DNA from: Benincasa hispida
Lineage: Eukaryota; Streptophyta; Magnoliopsida; Cucurbitales; Cucurbitaceae
Direction of reading: 5' to 3'
DNA: 64,000 nucleotides
Assembly (NCBI RefSeq): GCF_009727055.1
Contig: NC_052354.1
Location: 42,315,222 to 42,379,221 of the forward strand
Position 1 is the stretch's first letter. Every line of letters begins with the position of its first letter. Shown piece by piece: positions 23,557-34,453 of this stretch. Made by a program: the position numbers and the translations under genes. A model generated the notes under the pieces. The model was not told the origin of the DNA. It saw nothing but the letters and a program-made list of their open reading frames with translations, and ran no database searches.

Positions 23557-24098
23557 GTAAGTTTTTTTTTTTGTTTTTGTTTTTTGTTTTTCATGTCTTG
23601 TTGTTGCATAATATATATATGACAATAGGTTGAGTTGGGTTTTTCTTATTTTTCACTTAGATGTTAGTTTTCTCTATGATTTTGTGTTTATACCTATGGA
23701 TCTCATTTTCTGGGTTATTTATGGACTTTTTGATCAGTTCAACCTTTAGTGATGAATTTGATTCTTTTTCCCTCCTTTCTTTAAGGTGAAATTTGACATC
23801 TATGATATTGATGATTAGAAAATTTAATCGTCATGTTTTATGATTCATTTTGTTGGAATGCTTTGAATCGAACAACCAATTTTGTAGAAGTGTACTATAT
23901 AAACTCTCTAAACTCTAAAGACATCTAAAATTATTTTCTCTAATAAAATTATTCTTCCTCTACCCGAGGACATAACTAGCATACTAAATAAAATTGTTCT
24001 TTATTTGTTGATTTCATAACACATTTTGTGGATGTTGGGTTGGTGTAATTACTCATACTCCCTTTGATTACTTACCATTTTCTTTCTAATTTTTTCAG
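23557..24098 (+). other. 5' UTR intron of the intact PUP gene
   Basis: A donor 'gtaagt' at 23557 and a polypyrimidine tract plus 'cag' at 24098 bracket 542 bases directly before the coding exon. Intron text such as 'gggtttttcttatttt' and 'ttttctgggtt' recurs on the minus strand at about 38600-38830, where it probably belongs to the sister gene. Confidence 0.6.
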
Positions 24099-24128
24099 TG
24101 TTTTTTTTTTTGTCGAAAATTAAGTAGC

Positions 24129-25211
24129 ATGTCTTACGATGATTCGTATATATCGATGGATGAAATGGAGAACACACCACAAGAATCTGGGAATCAAATC
24201 TCAAGCATCAAGCAAATGGCTTTAGAAGCATTTAGAACAAAACAAATCTCACATTGGATTCTTCTTGCTCTAAGTAGTGTAGCAATGTTGGTGGGATTCC
24301 CTGCTTCTTCTTTACTTTCTCGTGTTTATTACAACAATGGTGGGAAGAGCAAATGGATCATTTCATGGGCAGCTGGCCTTGGCTGGCTTATTCCAGCTTT
24401 ATTATTAGTACCCATCTATCTTTTATTTGATATCAATCCAACCCCTTTGAATTTGATGCTCATTATTTCTTACATTGTATTAGGCTTCTTAAATTCAGTT
24501 GATAGCCTCATGTATGCATATGCTTATGCGTACCTCCCCGCTTCTACCGCTTCGCTTTTAGCATCGTCATCTCTCGTGTTCTCCGTTCTATTCGGTTACC
24601 TTCTCGCCAAGAATCGACTCAATGCTTCGATACTTAATGCCATCGTTGTTATCACTGCTGCAGTTGTAATGATTGGTTTGGATTCAAATTCAGATACATA
24701 TGGAGACATAACTAATCAACAATACATATTCGGTTTCGTATGGGATATATTAGGCTCTGCTCTTCATGGACTCATGTTTGCTTTATCTGAGCTAATTTTC
24801 ATCAAGTTACTTGATAGAAAGTCTTTCCATGTTGTATTGGAACAACAAGTAATGGTTTCTTTTTTCACTTTCTTGTTTTCCACTCTTGGGGTCTTTCTAA
24901 ATAATGATTTTCAAAACATGAAATCGGAGGCAGCGAGTTTCGTCGGTGGTACGTCGTCGTATTTGCTCGTGCTTATTTGGAGTGCAATTTCTTGTCAGTT
25001 AGCAGTGTTGGGAGGAACTGCAATTCTGTTTTTATCTTCAACCATTTTTGCAGGAGTTTTGAATGCTGTTAGAGTACCTATTACAAGTATTGGTGCTGTC
25101 ATATTCTTAAACGATCCTATGAGTGGCTTCAAGATCCTCTCTTTAGTTATCACTTTTTGGGGATTCAGCTCCTATATTTATGGCAGTTCCTATGTAAGTA
25201 AGTCATCTTAA
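24129..25211 (+). CDS. Probable purine permease (PUP10/11/21-like)
   Basis: A 360-residue integral membrane protein of the plant purine permease family, within the drug/metabolite transporter superfamily. Such proteins import purines, cytokinins or related compounds with protons across the plasma membrane. A short hydrophilic N-terminus is followed by the family opening 'SHWILLALSSVAMLVGFPAS' and 'SRVYYNNGGKSKWI'. About ten hydrophobic segments follow, including 'LMYAYAYAYLPASTASLLAS' and 'FLSSTIFAGVLNAV'. Length is normal for the family (350-400). The coding exon is uninterrupted; an intron lies in the 5' UTR. It has a broken upstream copy and a tail-to-tail partner at 26951. The closest family members I recall are Arabidopsis PUP10/11/21; the substrate cannot be read from sequence. 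Confidence 0.9.
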   Translation: MSYDDSYISMDEMENTPQESGNQISSIKQMALEAFRTKQISHWILLALSSVAMLVGFPASSLLSRVYYNNGGKSKWIISWAAGLGWLIPALLLVPIYLLFDINPTPLNLMLIISYIVLGFLNSVDSLMYAYAYAYLPASTASLLASSSLVFSVLFGYLLAKNRLNASILNAIVVITAAVVMIGLDSNSDTYGDITNQQYIFGFVWDILGSALHGLMFALSELIFIKLLDRKSFHVVLEQQVMVSFFTFLFSTLGVFLNNDFQNMKSEAASFVGGTSSYLLVLIWSAISCQLAVLGGTAILFLSSTIFAGVLNAVRVPITSIGAVIFLNDPMSGFKILSLVITFWGFSSYIYGSSYVSKSS

Positions 25212-25669
25212 TCTTATCATGTTCTTGTGTTTTTCGACACTCAAATTTTCTTGAGCATTGTGTAATAATATTGAATTGAAGATGTTCGAGTCCAAAAGGA
25301 AAATGTAACATTCTTGTATACTTTAGTTTGCTTATTTCACAGATGTTTTATAGTTGTAATGTTAAACTGTCATAGAAAATTTTACAATGATAGGTAATAA
25401 GTGTTAGTAATCGCTCGTTGTTAACTGTATAGAAAAATTATGAAAAAACTAAATTATGACAAATTGTAGAAGAGTCATTGATGCCCTCCTTTGATGGTGA
25501 ATTCAAGGAATTAAAAAAGAGTTGAGAAAAGTGTTTGTGACATGTTTGTTTTTTTTATCCCGTTTCAAAATTTGTGTTAGAATTCTCATACGCGGTTGTC
25601 TCCAAGATTCACAATATTGATGTCGATAGAAATACCGAGGTCCCAATTTCATGGAAACATCGATAGAAT

Positions 25670-25703
<34 letters not shown>

Positions 25704-26050
25704 ATATAACTAAAAAATTTAAAACTATTAAGTTGATTTAAATTAAAGTTTAAAATTAAGTAAATAATCAAATGATATAAATAAAATAAAAGCTTGAAAC
25801 TAGGTAGATAATCAAATGGTGCCAATAAAACTAAAAATTAATAATTTGAAGGTTTAGGTTCGTCTCTTTTGCATGTTTTGTTTATATTATTTTAATAATT
25901 AATATATTTTAGTCATCGATGATTAATTTACCATGATAATTAATTACTTATAAACTAAAATCTAATCCAAAGTTATTCTCTTCAATCAGTCTAATTTAAA
26001 CTCTCTTATCCAAAAATTATATTTTCAAACTTTTGTAATCAAACTTATAT
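25212..26050. other. 3' UTR and spacer with an (AT)n tract
   Basis: The 3' UTR segment near 25278-25312 ('gatgttcgagtc', 'aggaaaatgtaacat') is mirrored on the minus strand near 26860-26890, the 3' UTR of the partner gene. An AT microsatellite lies at about 25668-25708. Positions 25725-26050 are one of three identical copies of a 326-base segment. Confidence 0.6.
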
Positions 26051-26492
26051 NNNNNNNNNNNNNNNNNNNNNNNNNNNNNNNNNNNNNNNNNNNNNNNNNN
26101 NNNNNNNNNNNNNNNNNNNNNNNNNNNNNNNNNNNNNNNNNNNNNNNNNNNNNNNNNNNNNNNNNNCTATTAAGTTGATTTAAATTAAAGTTTAAAATTA
26201 AGTAAATAATCAAATGATATAAATAAAATAAAAGCTTGAAACTAGGTAGATAATCAAATGGTGCCAATAAAACTAAAAATTAATAATTTGAAGGTTTAGG
26301 TTCGTCTCTTTTGCATGTTTTGTTTATATTATTTTAATAATTAATATATTTTAGTCATCGATGATTAATTTACCATGATAATTAATTACTTATAAACTAA
26401 AATCTAATCCAAAGTTATTCTCTTCAATCAGTCTAATTTAAACTCTCTTATCCAAAAATTATATTTTCAAACTTTTGTAATCAAACTTATAT
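25725..26492. repeat. 326-base direct duplication around a 116-base gap
   Basis: 25725-26050 and 26167-26492 read the same, with N at 26051-26166 between them. A third copy begins at 34454, right after another N. This fits overlapping contig ends placed side by side. Confidence 0.9.
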
Positions 26493-26950
26493 TTTAAAAT
26501 TTACAAAACACATACAATGCACGTAGTATCAAACTAATAATATCTAAATGGATGCTAATTAATCTTATAATACCTGAAAAAAAGTTTATATGATATGGAT
26601 CATCCAAATACTCATTTTTTTTTTCGAATAAGCCAATTCATTTAAGATTCTAGAAAGTTTTTACAACATTTCTTTCCAATTTTCCACTATTTTAATAGAG
26701 AAACAAACAATATGACAAGTCAAATGCAACACTCATTGAGGTAGAAACAGCCCCATATGAAAATTTCAACACAATTTTGATAAGGGATTCACCAAAATAA
26801 GCTTATGATATAAAATACAATACAAGAGATCCTACTCTGCAAAGCAAAGCATAGAAGGATGTTACATTTTCCTTTAGACTCGAACATCCTCGGTTACCTA
26901 TCCATGACACTAAAGAAAATAGAGTCGAAAAACTAAAGAACATCATGACA

Positions 26951-28045
26951 TTAGGATGACTTACTTATAGAGGAACTTCCATAAATATAGGAGCTGAATC
27001 CCCAAAAAGTGATAACTAAAGAGAGGATCTTGAAGCCACTCATAGGATCTTTTAAGAATATGACAGCACCAATGCTCGTAATAGGCACCCGAACAGCATT
27101 TAAAACTCCGGCAAGAATGGTTGAAGATAAAAACAGAACTGCAGTTCCTCCCAACACTCCTAACTGGAAAGAAATTGCACTCCAAATAAGTACGAGCAAA
27201 TAAGATGAGGTACCACCAATGAAACTTACTGCCTCTGATTTCATGTTTTGGAAATCATTATTTAGAAGGACGCCGAGAGTGGTAAACAAGAAGGCCAAAA
27301 GCGAAACCATTACTTGTTGTTCCAACACAACATGGAATGACTTTCTATCGAGTAACTTAATGAAAACTAGCTCCGATAGAGCGAAGATGAGTCCATGGAG
27401 AGCAGAGCCTAGTATATCCCATACGAAGCCCAATATGTATTGTCGATCGGTTATGCCTCCATATCTATCTGAATTTGAATCCAAACCGATCATCACAACT
27501 GCAGCAGTGATAATGAAGACAGCATTCAGTATCGAAGCATTCAGTTGGTTCTTGGCAAGAAGGCAACCGAATAATACAGAGAACACGAGGGATGACGATG
27601 CCAAAAGTGAAGCGGTAGAAGCAGGGAGGTATGCATAAGCATATGCATACATGAGGTTATCAGTTGCACTCAAGAAGCCCAACACAATATAAGAAATAAT
27701 GAGCTTCCAATTCAGAGGGGTAGGACGGATTCCAGATAAAAAATACATGGGAAATAATAATAAAGCTGGAATAGGCCAGCCAACGACCGATACCCAGGAA
27801 ATGATCCACTTGCTCTTCCCACCATTGTTGTAATAAACACGGGAAAGTATAGATGAAGCAGGGAACGCTACGAGCATTGCTACACTGCTTAGAGCAAGAA
27901 GAATCCAGTGTGAGATTGGTTTTCTTCTGAATGCTTCTAAAGCAGTTTCCTTGATAGTTGAGATTTGCTTCCATAATGAAGTTGAAGACTCTTGCGGTGT
28001 CTGCTCCGTTACATCCATCGATATATAAGAATCATCATAAGACAT
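26951..28045 (-). CDS. Probable purine permease (PUP10/11/21-like), copy A
   Basis: 364 residues, a close paralogue of the gene at 24129. It keeps the family opening 'SHWILLALSSVAMLVAFPAS', 'SRVYYNNGGKSKWI', the 'AYAYAYLPASTASLLASSS' segment and about ten hydrophobic helices. The N-terminus has four extra residues ('STSLW' region). It is convergent with the plus-strand gene, with homologous 3' UTRs. A likely splice acceptor lies about 60 bases before the ATG ('tttttgtatag'). The matching 5' UTR exon may be at about 38827-39020, beyond an inserted copia element. An indistinguishable second copy is at 35238-36332. A plasma-membrane purine or cytokinin transporter by family; substrate unknown. 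Confidence 0.9.
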   Translation of the reverse strand: MSYDDSYISMDVTEQTPQESSTSLWKQISTIKETALEAFRRKPISHWILLALSSVAMLVAFPASSILSRVYYNNGGKSKWIISWVSVVGWPIPALLLFPMYFLSGIRPTPLNWKLIISYIVLGFLSATDNLMYAYAYAYLPASTASLLASSSLVFSVLFGCLLAKNQLNASILNAVFIITAAVVMIGLDSNSDRYGGITDRQYILGFVWDILGSALHGLIFALSELVFIKLLDRKSFHVVLEQQVMVSLLAFLFTTLGVLLNNDFQNMKSEAVSFIGGTSSYLLVLIWSAISFQLGVLGGTAVLFLSSTILAGVLNAVRVPITSIGAVIFLKDPMSGFKILSLVITFWGFSSYIYGSSSISKSS

Positions 28046-29214
28046 GTGTTAACGAGTAATATATATTCTGTTTGTATCTCGAAGAAAGATGCAGACCTAT
28101 ACAAAAATAGCATAGCTTCTAAACTTTAGAAAATTGATGCAGCAAAACCGTGTAAGAGAGAGCAAGAGAGAGAGACAGCCCACCCAATCAGACACTACAC
28201 GACATTCAATCAAAGTCTTCTTGTATAAACAATACAATTGAGTAAAAGATAACGAAGATTCTTTTTCTTTTTTCTCCTTTAAAAAATCATCATCATTATG
28301 TAGTTGACAAGTTTGACTTCAATGAAGAGACTAATAGTAATAAATTAAAATTCGACAACCATGAAGAACACTGGAACTTAACTTGAGGAGAGCTAAAGAA
28401 AAAACTATGTAATGCCTACTCAGATCATAATGGTAATGAGAGAAAAATTAAGAAGGGCTATTCTAAATAATTTTGTATAAATTATTGAGTTTTGACACAC
28501 TATAACAAAAATGCTTTACATATCAAATGTATTCCAACTCTTTCTTCAAGGTATATCAGTTTTTACATGCTGCATAATTCAAGTGAACATATGAAAAGTC
28601 AATAAAAAAGCTAGTGATTTTCTTAAAAGTACTCCTTCAATTCTTAGGGATTTTCCAGGTTAAAGATGCAAAAATAAATAGGGTCTTTCAGTACAAGCAC
28701 ACCATCTCATGGATCAGAGCTTAAACTAAATATGCATATCATTAACAGCTAATATTGGGAGGGGACGTGTAAACCTTTCTGCTAGAATCGTAGCTGATTC
28801 ACAACCTCTGACCACTAGAGAAGTTGATTCGATGCAGAGCGAACTCCAAATGACAATTTTTTTTTTGGAAAATGCAGCTTCATGAGGTGGAATGAACAAG
28901 TGGGTGAAAAATTTAAGTTGCAGTTCAAGCCTGCAAGAAGAAAAAGCTAGGCGCAAAAGAAAACCTCTAATCAACAGGACATCTATATAGAAGCAATTTG
29001 GGACTGTTGGTAGTATGAGAACACATATGTCCATCATTTTGAGGTTTCAACGATGTAATCAACTTCAACAACATTCTTATAAAAATGTAGCTTCAATAAC
29101 ATGAAATGAAAATGGCTATCTGCTGTGTTGGTTCGTAAGAGAAGATGAATGATTCACTCTGAAAGGGACTGGATTCGATGAGGTCGTGAAAGTATGCTTT
29201 TGGTAATTATTCCT
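28046..29214 (-). other. 5' leader and intron sequence of the minus-strand PUP gene
   Basis: 28046-28105 is a plausible 5' UTR stub. A GA-rich run lies near 28158-28185. From about 28110 on it appears to be intron. No other gene is supported. An open frame at 28726-29037 has no family features. 26167-29091 recurs at 34454-37378. Confidence 0.45.
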
Positions 29215-29345
29215 TCGACAATATCTTACTTAGTTGATCCCCTTTCTATAGAGGGGTTTTGGCAGACTTGGTTTTTATATGTCCTTGTATTCCTTCATTC
29301 TTTCTTGATGAAAGTAATTGTTTCTAGAAAAAGAAGATTAAAAAG
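29215..29345 (+). mobile_element. LINE 3' UTR remnant
   Basis: The layout 'gtaattattcct', 'atcccctttctatagagggg', 'tatgtccttgtattcctt' and 'tgatgaaagtaattgtttc' then an A-rich end parallels the 3' ends of the LINEs at 12835 and 50895. No coding part remains. Confidence 0.55.
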
Positions 29346-29445
29346 AAAAAAATCGTGAGAGTCCAGAAATGTGAAGAACAGTAGGCCATCACTATAACTC
29401 ACAGGACAATTCTGTCAACTAATACTTCAGTCCATGAGAAGGAAT

Positions 29446-29665
29446 TGGTTAAATTGCTAGTTTGGTCTCTAGGGGCTTATTTGTAATTTCCTTATGGGCC
29501 TAGGTCTTCCTGTCTGTCTATTTATTTGAGCAAGTTTACCTGTATTTTTTGTATCACTTGAATAATAAAAAAGCAAGTCTAGATCGTGGTTTTTTCTCCC
29601 TGGCCTAGGGTTTTCCACGTAAACCTTTGTGTGTTTCGATTCTTCTTCCTCTTCTATTTTTATCA
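29446..29665 (+). repeat. Copia 5' LTR
   Basis: A 220-base repeat beginning 'tggttaaattgcta' and ending 'tatttttatca'. It aligns end to end with 37733-37952, with roughly ten to fifteen differences by eye. The internal 'ttgaataataaaaaagc' may hold the poly-A signal. No matching target duplication was found beside the two LTRs. Confidence 0.82.
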
Positions 29666-29677
29666 TGGTATCAGGGC
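29666..29677 (+). promoter_or_regulatory. Copia primer binding site
   Basis: 'tggtatcagggc' directly follows the LTR and differs by one base from the initiator-Met tRNA complement 'tggtatcagagc' used by plant copia elements. Confidence 0.85.
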
Positions 29678-30351
29678 AAGACGACGAAACCCTAGCTGCC
29701 ATTGATGAGTCCCCGTCGACGACCAATTCCGAGATGGCTGTCACAATTAAGGAAGCTGTCCAACAGTACCTAGAGGTTGCCTTACTGCGTCTTCTTCAAC
29801 AAATGAGCACCAGACCGACAACCCAATCCATCAACAGACAGATTGGGTCGCGCCCAGCCATGGAGGATCGCACCCAGCCCAGAACCATCGACGGCACTCC
29901 GATTGCGCGCGGAAAGAACCCTATTGACGGCGGCACCCAGACCCACTTCAGATCTGTTGAAATCCCGAGTGCCGATGACCATCAGAGTCCGATCGAAGCC
30001 CAGTCAGTCGTGCAGCGGATTGATCCGTCGGGTGCAAATGAAAATCGACGTCCGTTCGAAGCCTAGCTAGCCGCGCAGCAGACCCATTTCGCGGCGAACT
30101 CTCGGGTGCTCAGCTCGACCAGTCGTAGCTTCGGGTTTGACCAGCAGCCGCCGGTGGACCAGCCTGCCCAGTCCGACTGCAGTGGCGTGGGTCCCGTTCT
30201 TTTTCTGGCAAGTACTCCGGCAGCCGCAAGTAGGGTTTTTCCCGGAGAGATTCAGAAAAGATTTGTTTTTCTTCAGCAACAACTCATGGATTTTGGTACG
30301 ATTCTTGGCACGAACTCACCAAGTGCTTAACTAGAGCCGTCCAATCTTCAA
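29678..30351 (+). other. Copia leader between PBS and gag
   Basis: GC-richer than its surroundings. It contains an open frame (about 29666-30066, beginning MVSGQDDE) with no domain that I recognise, possibly an N-terminal gag extension. An imperfect repeat at about 29980-30085 has 'cgatcgaagccca' echoed by 'cgttcgaagccta'. Confidence 0.45.
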
Positions 30352-31414
30352 TTGTACTCTGAGAACCCGGTAAACTCTTTCCATTCTTTACCTACTACAA
30401 ATTTGTTGTCTGGATCAATGGGACATTCTACAGGAATTATTATTGGCGAAAAACTGAATGGCCAAAATTATTTCTCCTGGTTGCAATCCATCATAATGGC
30501 TCTGGAAGGGAGACAAAAATTTGGTTATCTTACCGAGAAAATACCAAAACCTGAACTTGGTCACCCCCAAGAACGCATCTGGAAGGCAGGAGATTCATTG
30601 CTACGGTTAGTTCTGGTGAGTAGCATGGAACCTCAAATAGGTAGACGAGTTGCTCTACATGGCAACTGCCAAAGACATTTGGGATGCAGTACAACAGCTG
30701 TATTCAAAGAAGCAGAATGCATCCCGCCTATATACCCTACGTAAGCAAGTCCATGAATGCAAGCAAGGGACTATGGACATTACGTCGTACTTCAATAAAT
30801 TATCCTTGTTATGGCAAGAAATGGACTTATGCTGTGAAATTATCTGGAAGTGTGCACATGATGGGACTCAGTATTCCAAAATTGAGGAAGTTGATCGAGT
30901 GTATGATTTTTTGGCTAGGCTAAATCTGAAGTTTGACGGTATTCGCAGCAGGATATTGGGCCAACATCCTACACCTTTGCTTATGGAGGTGTGTTCTGAA
31001 TTACGCTTAGAAGAAGACAGGTCTAGTGCGATGAATAATCCAGTAGTCACATCTACTGACGCTGCTGCCTTTGTCACAAAATCCTCCAGATCTGACAGTG
31101 ACAAGAAACCTCCACCTGTTTGTGAGCATTGCAAAAAATTGTGGCACACGAAGGACCAGTGCTGGAAGTTGCATGGAAAACCTCCAAACTACAAACGACG
31201 ACAGTCACAGGACAATTCTGGTCCTGGACGGGCTCTGGCAAGTGACTCGACAAATGACAAGGCCCAGGCTCAACCTCAAGCAGATGGTCAAAGTAACTCA
31301 AGTGCTATAGGGGACAGTGCTATTGCACACTCGAGTACAACTCAGTCTTTTGGTTTTATTAGCATTAATGGGAGAAAGCCTGGATTGTGGATTCCGGAGC
31401 AACAGATCACTTGA
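30352..31414 (+). pseudogene. Ty1/copia gag region, frameshifted
   Basis: Capsid-like protein of a plant copia element. The first part (30352 to about 30650) has the gag opening around 'KLNGQNYFSWLQSI' and 'FGYLTEKIPKP'. A frameshift near 30650 leads to the second part with 'IWDAVQQLYS' and 'YFNKLSLLWQEMD'. A zinc knuckle follows, with Cys, Cys, His, Cys spaced as CX2CX4HX4C near 31120-31165. Another frame change precedes the protease. Not translatable as one protein. Confidence 0.85.
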
Positions 31415-34400
31415 CTGGTTCTTTTGATCATTTTATATCATATCACCCGAGTGCCATAAATGAGAAGATTAGAATCGCAAATGGGTCCTTTGCCTCTATT
31501 GCAGGAAAAGGACATCTTTCCCCTTTTGGGGGTCTAATATTGCGTGATGTGTTGCATGTTCCTAAAATTTCATACAACTTATTATCTGTCAGTAAAATTA
31601 CAAGAGACCTGAACTGTCAGACCGTTTTCTTACCCGACATTGTTTTGTTTCAGGATCTGAGCTCGGGGACGACGAGTGGCACTGCCGGCACGATAGAGGG
31701 TTATATCTCCTGACTGATGAGACTTCTTTTAGGGATGGTTATAGGACTAGCTTTATTTCTTTGAATTTCTTTTATGCTGAAACTGATTTTATGTTATGGC
31801 ATTACCATCTAGGACATCCTAATTTTCAATATATGAAGTATCTTTTTCCGCATTTATTTCATAATATTAATATATCGTCCTTACATTACGATGTGTGTAT
31901 CCGGGCTAAACAAAGTCATGTCCCCTTTCATTCTCAGCCTTACAAACCATCTAAACCTTTCAGCCTTATCCACAGTGACGTCTGGGGTCCTTCACCAACC
32001 ACTACCTCTACAGGCAAGCGTTGGTTCGTCACCTTTATTGATGATCACACCAAACTGACCTGGGTTTTTCTTTTGGCCGATAAGTCTGAGGTGTCCTCTG
32101 TTTTCCAACAATTCTATGCGACCGTAGAAATCCAGTTCAACACAAAAATTGCCATTTTGCGAAGTGACAACGGGCGTGAGTTTGTTAATAACTCGTTTCG
32201 AGACTTCCTAGCTTCTAAAGGAATTGTCCATCAAAGCTCGTGTGCCTATACTTCCCAACAGAACGGAGTAGCCAAGAGGGAAAATAGGCATCTGGTAGAG
32301 GTCGCTTGTTCCCTTATGATACCTATCTCTCTTCCTTCCTATTTGTGGGGTGAAGCTATCCTCACTGCCGCCCACCTCATCAACCGCATGCCTTCCCATG
32401 TCTTAGCTTTTCACACTCCTCTTGACTGTTTTNNNNNGTTCCCTATACCTACCTCTCTTCCTTCCTATTTGTGGGGTGATGCTATCCTCACTGCAGCCCA
32501 TCTCATCAACCGCATGCCTTCCCATGTCTTAGCTTTTCACACTCCTCTTGACTGTTTTAAAGAATCGTATCCCAACAACCGGTTAATCCCTGACGTCCCT
32601 CTACAGGTGTTTGGGTGTGTTGTCTTCGTCCATACCCACGGTCCCAACCGTACGAAGTTTACTCCTCGGGCCCAGAAATGTGTCTTTGTTTGGGTACCCT
32701 CTCCATCAACGTGGGTACAAGTGTTATCATCCCTCGTCTCGGAAATACTTTGTTTCTATGGATGTCACCTTTCTCGAAGACCAGCCTTTCTTTCCCATTA
32801 GTCCTCTCCAGGGGGAGAGTCTTAGTGAAGAGACTAACTGGTTCACATATTCTGTACCCCTAGAGATGTTGGCAGAATCTGATCATGTTAGTCCTGTTCT
32901 TCCCACCAATCAAGTCCCTTGGATAACATACTACAGGAAGAATCTCAGGAAGGAAACAGTGCCGCCTATCGTTTCTCCAACTCCAGTTCATGAGTCTAAC
33001 TACGTCTCAGCTCTAGGTATGAACATTCCTGTTTGTGATACTGATGATTGTGTTGAGACCAATACTTGCAGAGTGGACAAAGATATAGGAATTGGTGACA
33101 ATGATGCGAAAATAGAAGGAACTGAGGAAGATGAAGAAACTGATGGAAAGAACAACACTGAGGAAATAACTCCAGCAAACGTGAACAGTGGAAGGGAAGA
33201 TGATTGTCCTTCTAAGGAAAGGCCCATAGATCAGTTGGCTAGCTGCAGTAAGAAACCTAGAGAAGAGGAAAGTCGTGATGCCTCTCGATCTTCCCATTGC
33301 CTTGAGAAAAGGGACTAGATCGTGTACGAAGTTGCCTATGCACAGTTACATGACATATAGTAACTTATCTCCCGAGTTCAAGACTCTCACTACCAGCCTA
33401 GATGCGTTAATGGTTCCAAATAGTATACATGTTTCCATGGAATCTCCTGAGTGGAAGGCTGCAGTTATGGAAGAAATGAGAGCTCTAGAAAAAAATGAGA
33501 CATGGGAACAGGTTGCCCTCCCTCAGGGGCACAAGACGGTAGGATGTAAATGGGTTTTTACTGTTAAGTACAAATCCGATGGCTCGATTGATAGATACAA
33601 GGCGAGACTGGTTGCCAAAGGCTTTACTCAAACCTTTGGTATTGATTACTCTGAGACATTCTCCCCTGTAGCCAAACTCAATATGATTCGGGTGCTGTTA
33701 ATAAAGATTGACCTTTGTACCAATTGGATGTGAAGAATGAGTTTCTTAATGGAGAACTCAAAGAAGAAGTCTATATGAGCCCTCCAATTGGCTTCGAGAA
33801 CCAATTTAAGCACCGAGTTTGTAGATTAAAGAAGTCATTGTATGGGTTGAAACAGTCTCCAAGAGTCTGGTTTGACAGATTCACCACGTTCGTTAAAGCA
33901 CAGGGGTATGATCAAGGGCACTCAGACCACACGTTGTTTACAAAGAAGTCTGGTTCAGGAAAGATCTCAGTACTTATTGTTTATGTAGATGACATTGTGT
34001 TGACCGGTGATGATACTGGTGAAATTATGAGACTTAAAACAAAAATGGCCAAAGAATTTGAAATTAAAGATCTGGAAAAATTACGGTACTTTCTTGGGAT
34101 GGAGGTGACTCGGTCAAAGGAAGGTATCTCAGTCTCACAACGGAAGTATACTTTGGATCTCCTCAAAGAAACAGGAATGACTGGGTGTAAACTAGTAGAC
34201 ACCCCTGCAGAATATAATGCCAAACTGAGCAATGTTAACAATGGAACTCTTGTCAGTAAAGAGAGATATCAACGATTAGTCGGGAAGTTGATATATTTAT
34301 CTCACACGAGACCTGATATATCATATGCAGTGAGTGTTGTCAGTCAGTTCATGCAAACTCCCTACGAGGAACATATGACAACCGTCGAATGCATTCTACG

Positions 34401-34452
34401 ATATCTGAAGGGCACTCCTGGTAAGGGCCTACTGTTCAGGAAGTCAAGTAAA
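31380..34452 (+). pseudogene. Ty1/copia pol region, broken
   Basis: In order: aspartic protease motif DSGATDH (31390); the integrase zinc region 'LWHYHLGHPN', where the first Cys of the expected pair reads as Tyr ('YDVC'); the integrase core with 'HSDVWGP' and 'SDNGREF'; and reverse transcriptase with '[20 protein letters not shown]', 'YGLKQSPRVWFDRF' and the catalytic 'YVDD' near 33983. The third integrase acid normally sits in 'AERKN'; here the text is 'AKREN'. The pol order protease-integrase-RT identifies copia rather than gypsy. Frame changes occur near 31713, 32610, 33300 and 33720, and Ns at 32433-32437 sit at a duplication. The sequence ends at an N (34453) before RNase H. Confidence 0.9.
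32308..32558 (+). repeat. Near-identical 120-base duplication around five Ns
   Basis: 32308-32432 and 32438-32558 encode the same integrase stretch with several base differences and a small length difference near their start. The Ns at 32433-32437 separate them. Either two element copies or alleles were merged, or contig ends overlap. Confidence 0.75.
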
Positions 34453-34453
34453 N

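Noticed and set aside
27219..27638. 139-codon plus-strand frame (also at 35506-35925)
   Set aside because: It is the antisense shadow of the purine permease coding exon.
28726..29037. 103-codon minus-strand frame (also at 37013-37324)
   Set aside because: No domain, sits in the presumed 5' UTR intron of the PUP gene; composition like non-coding DNA.
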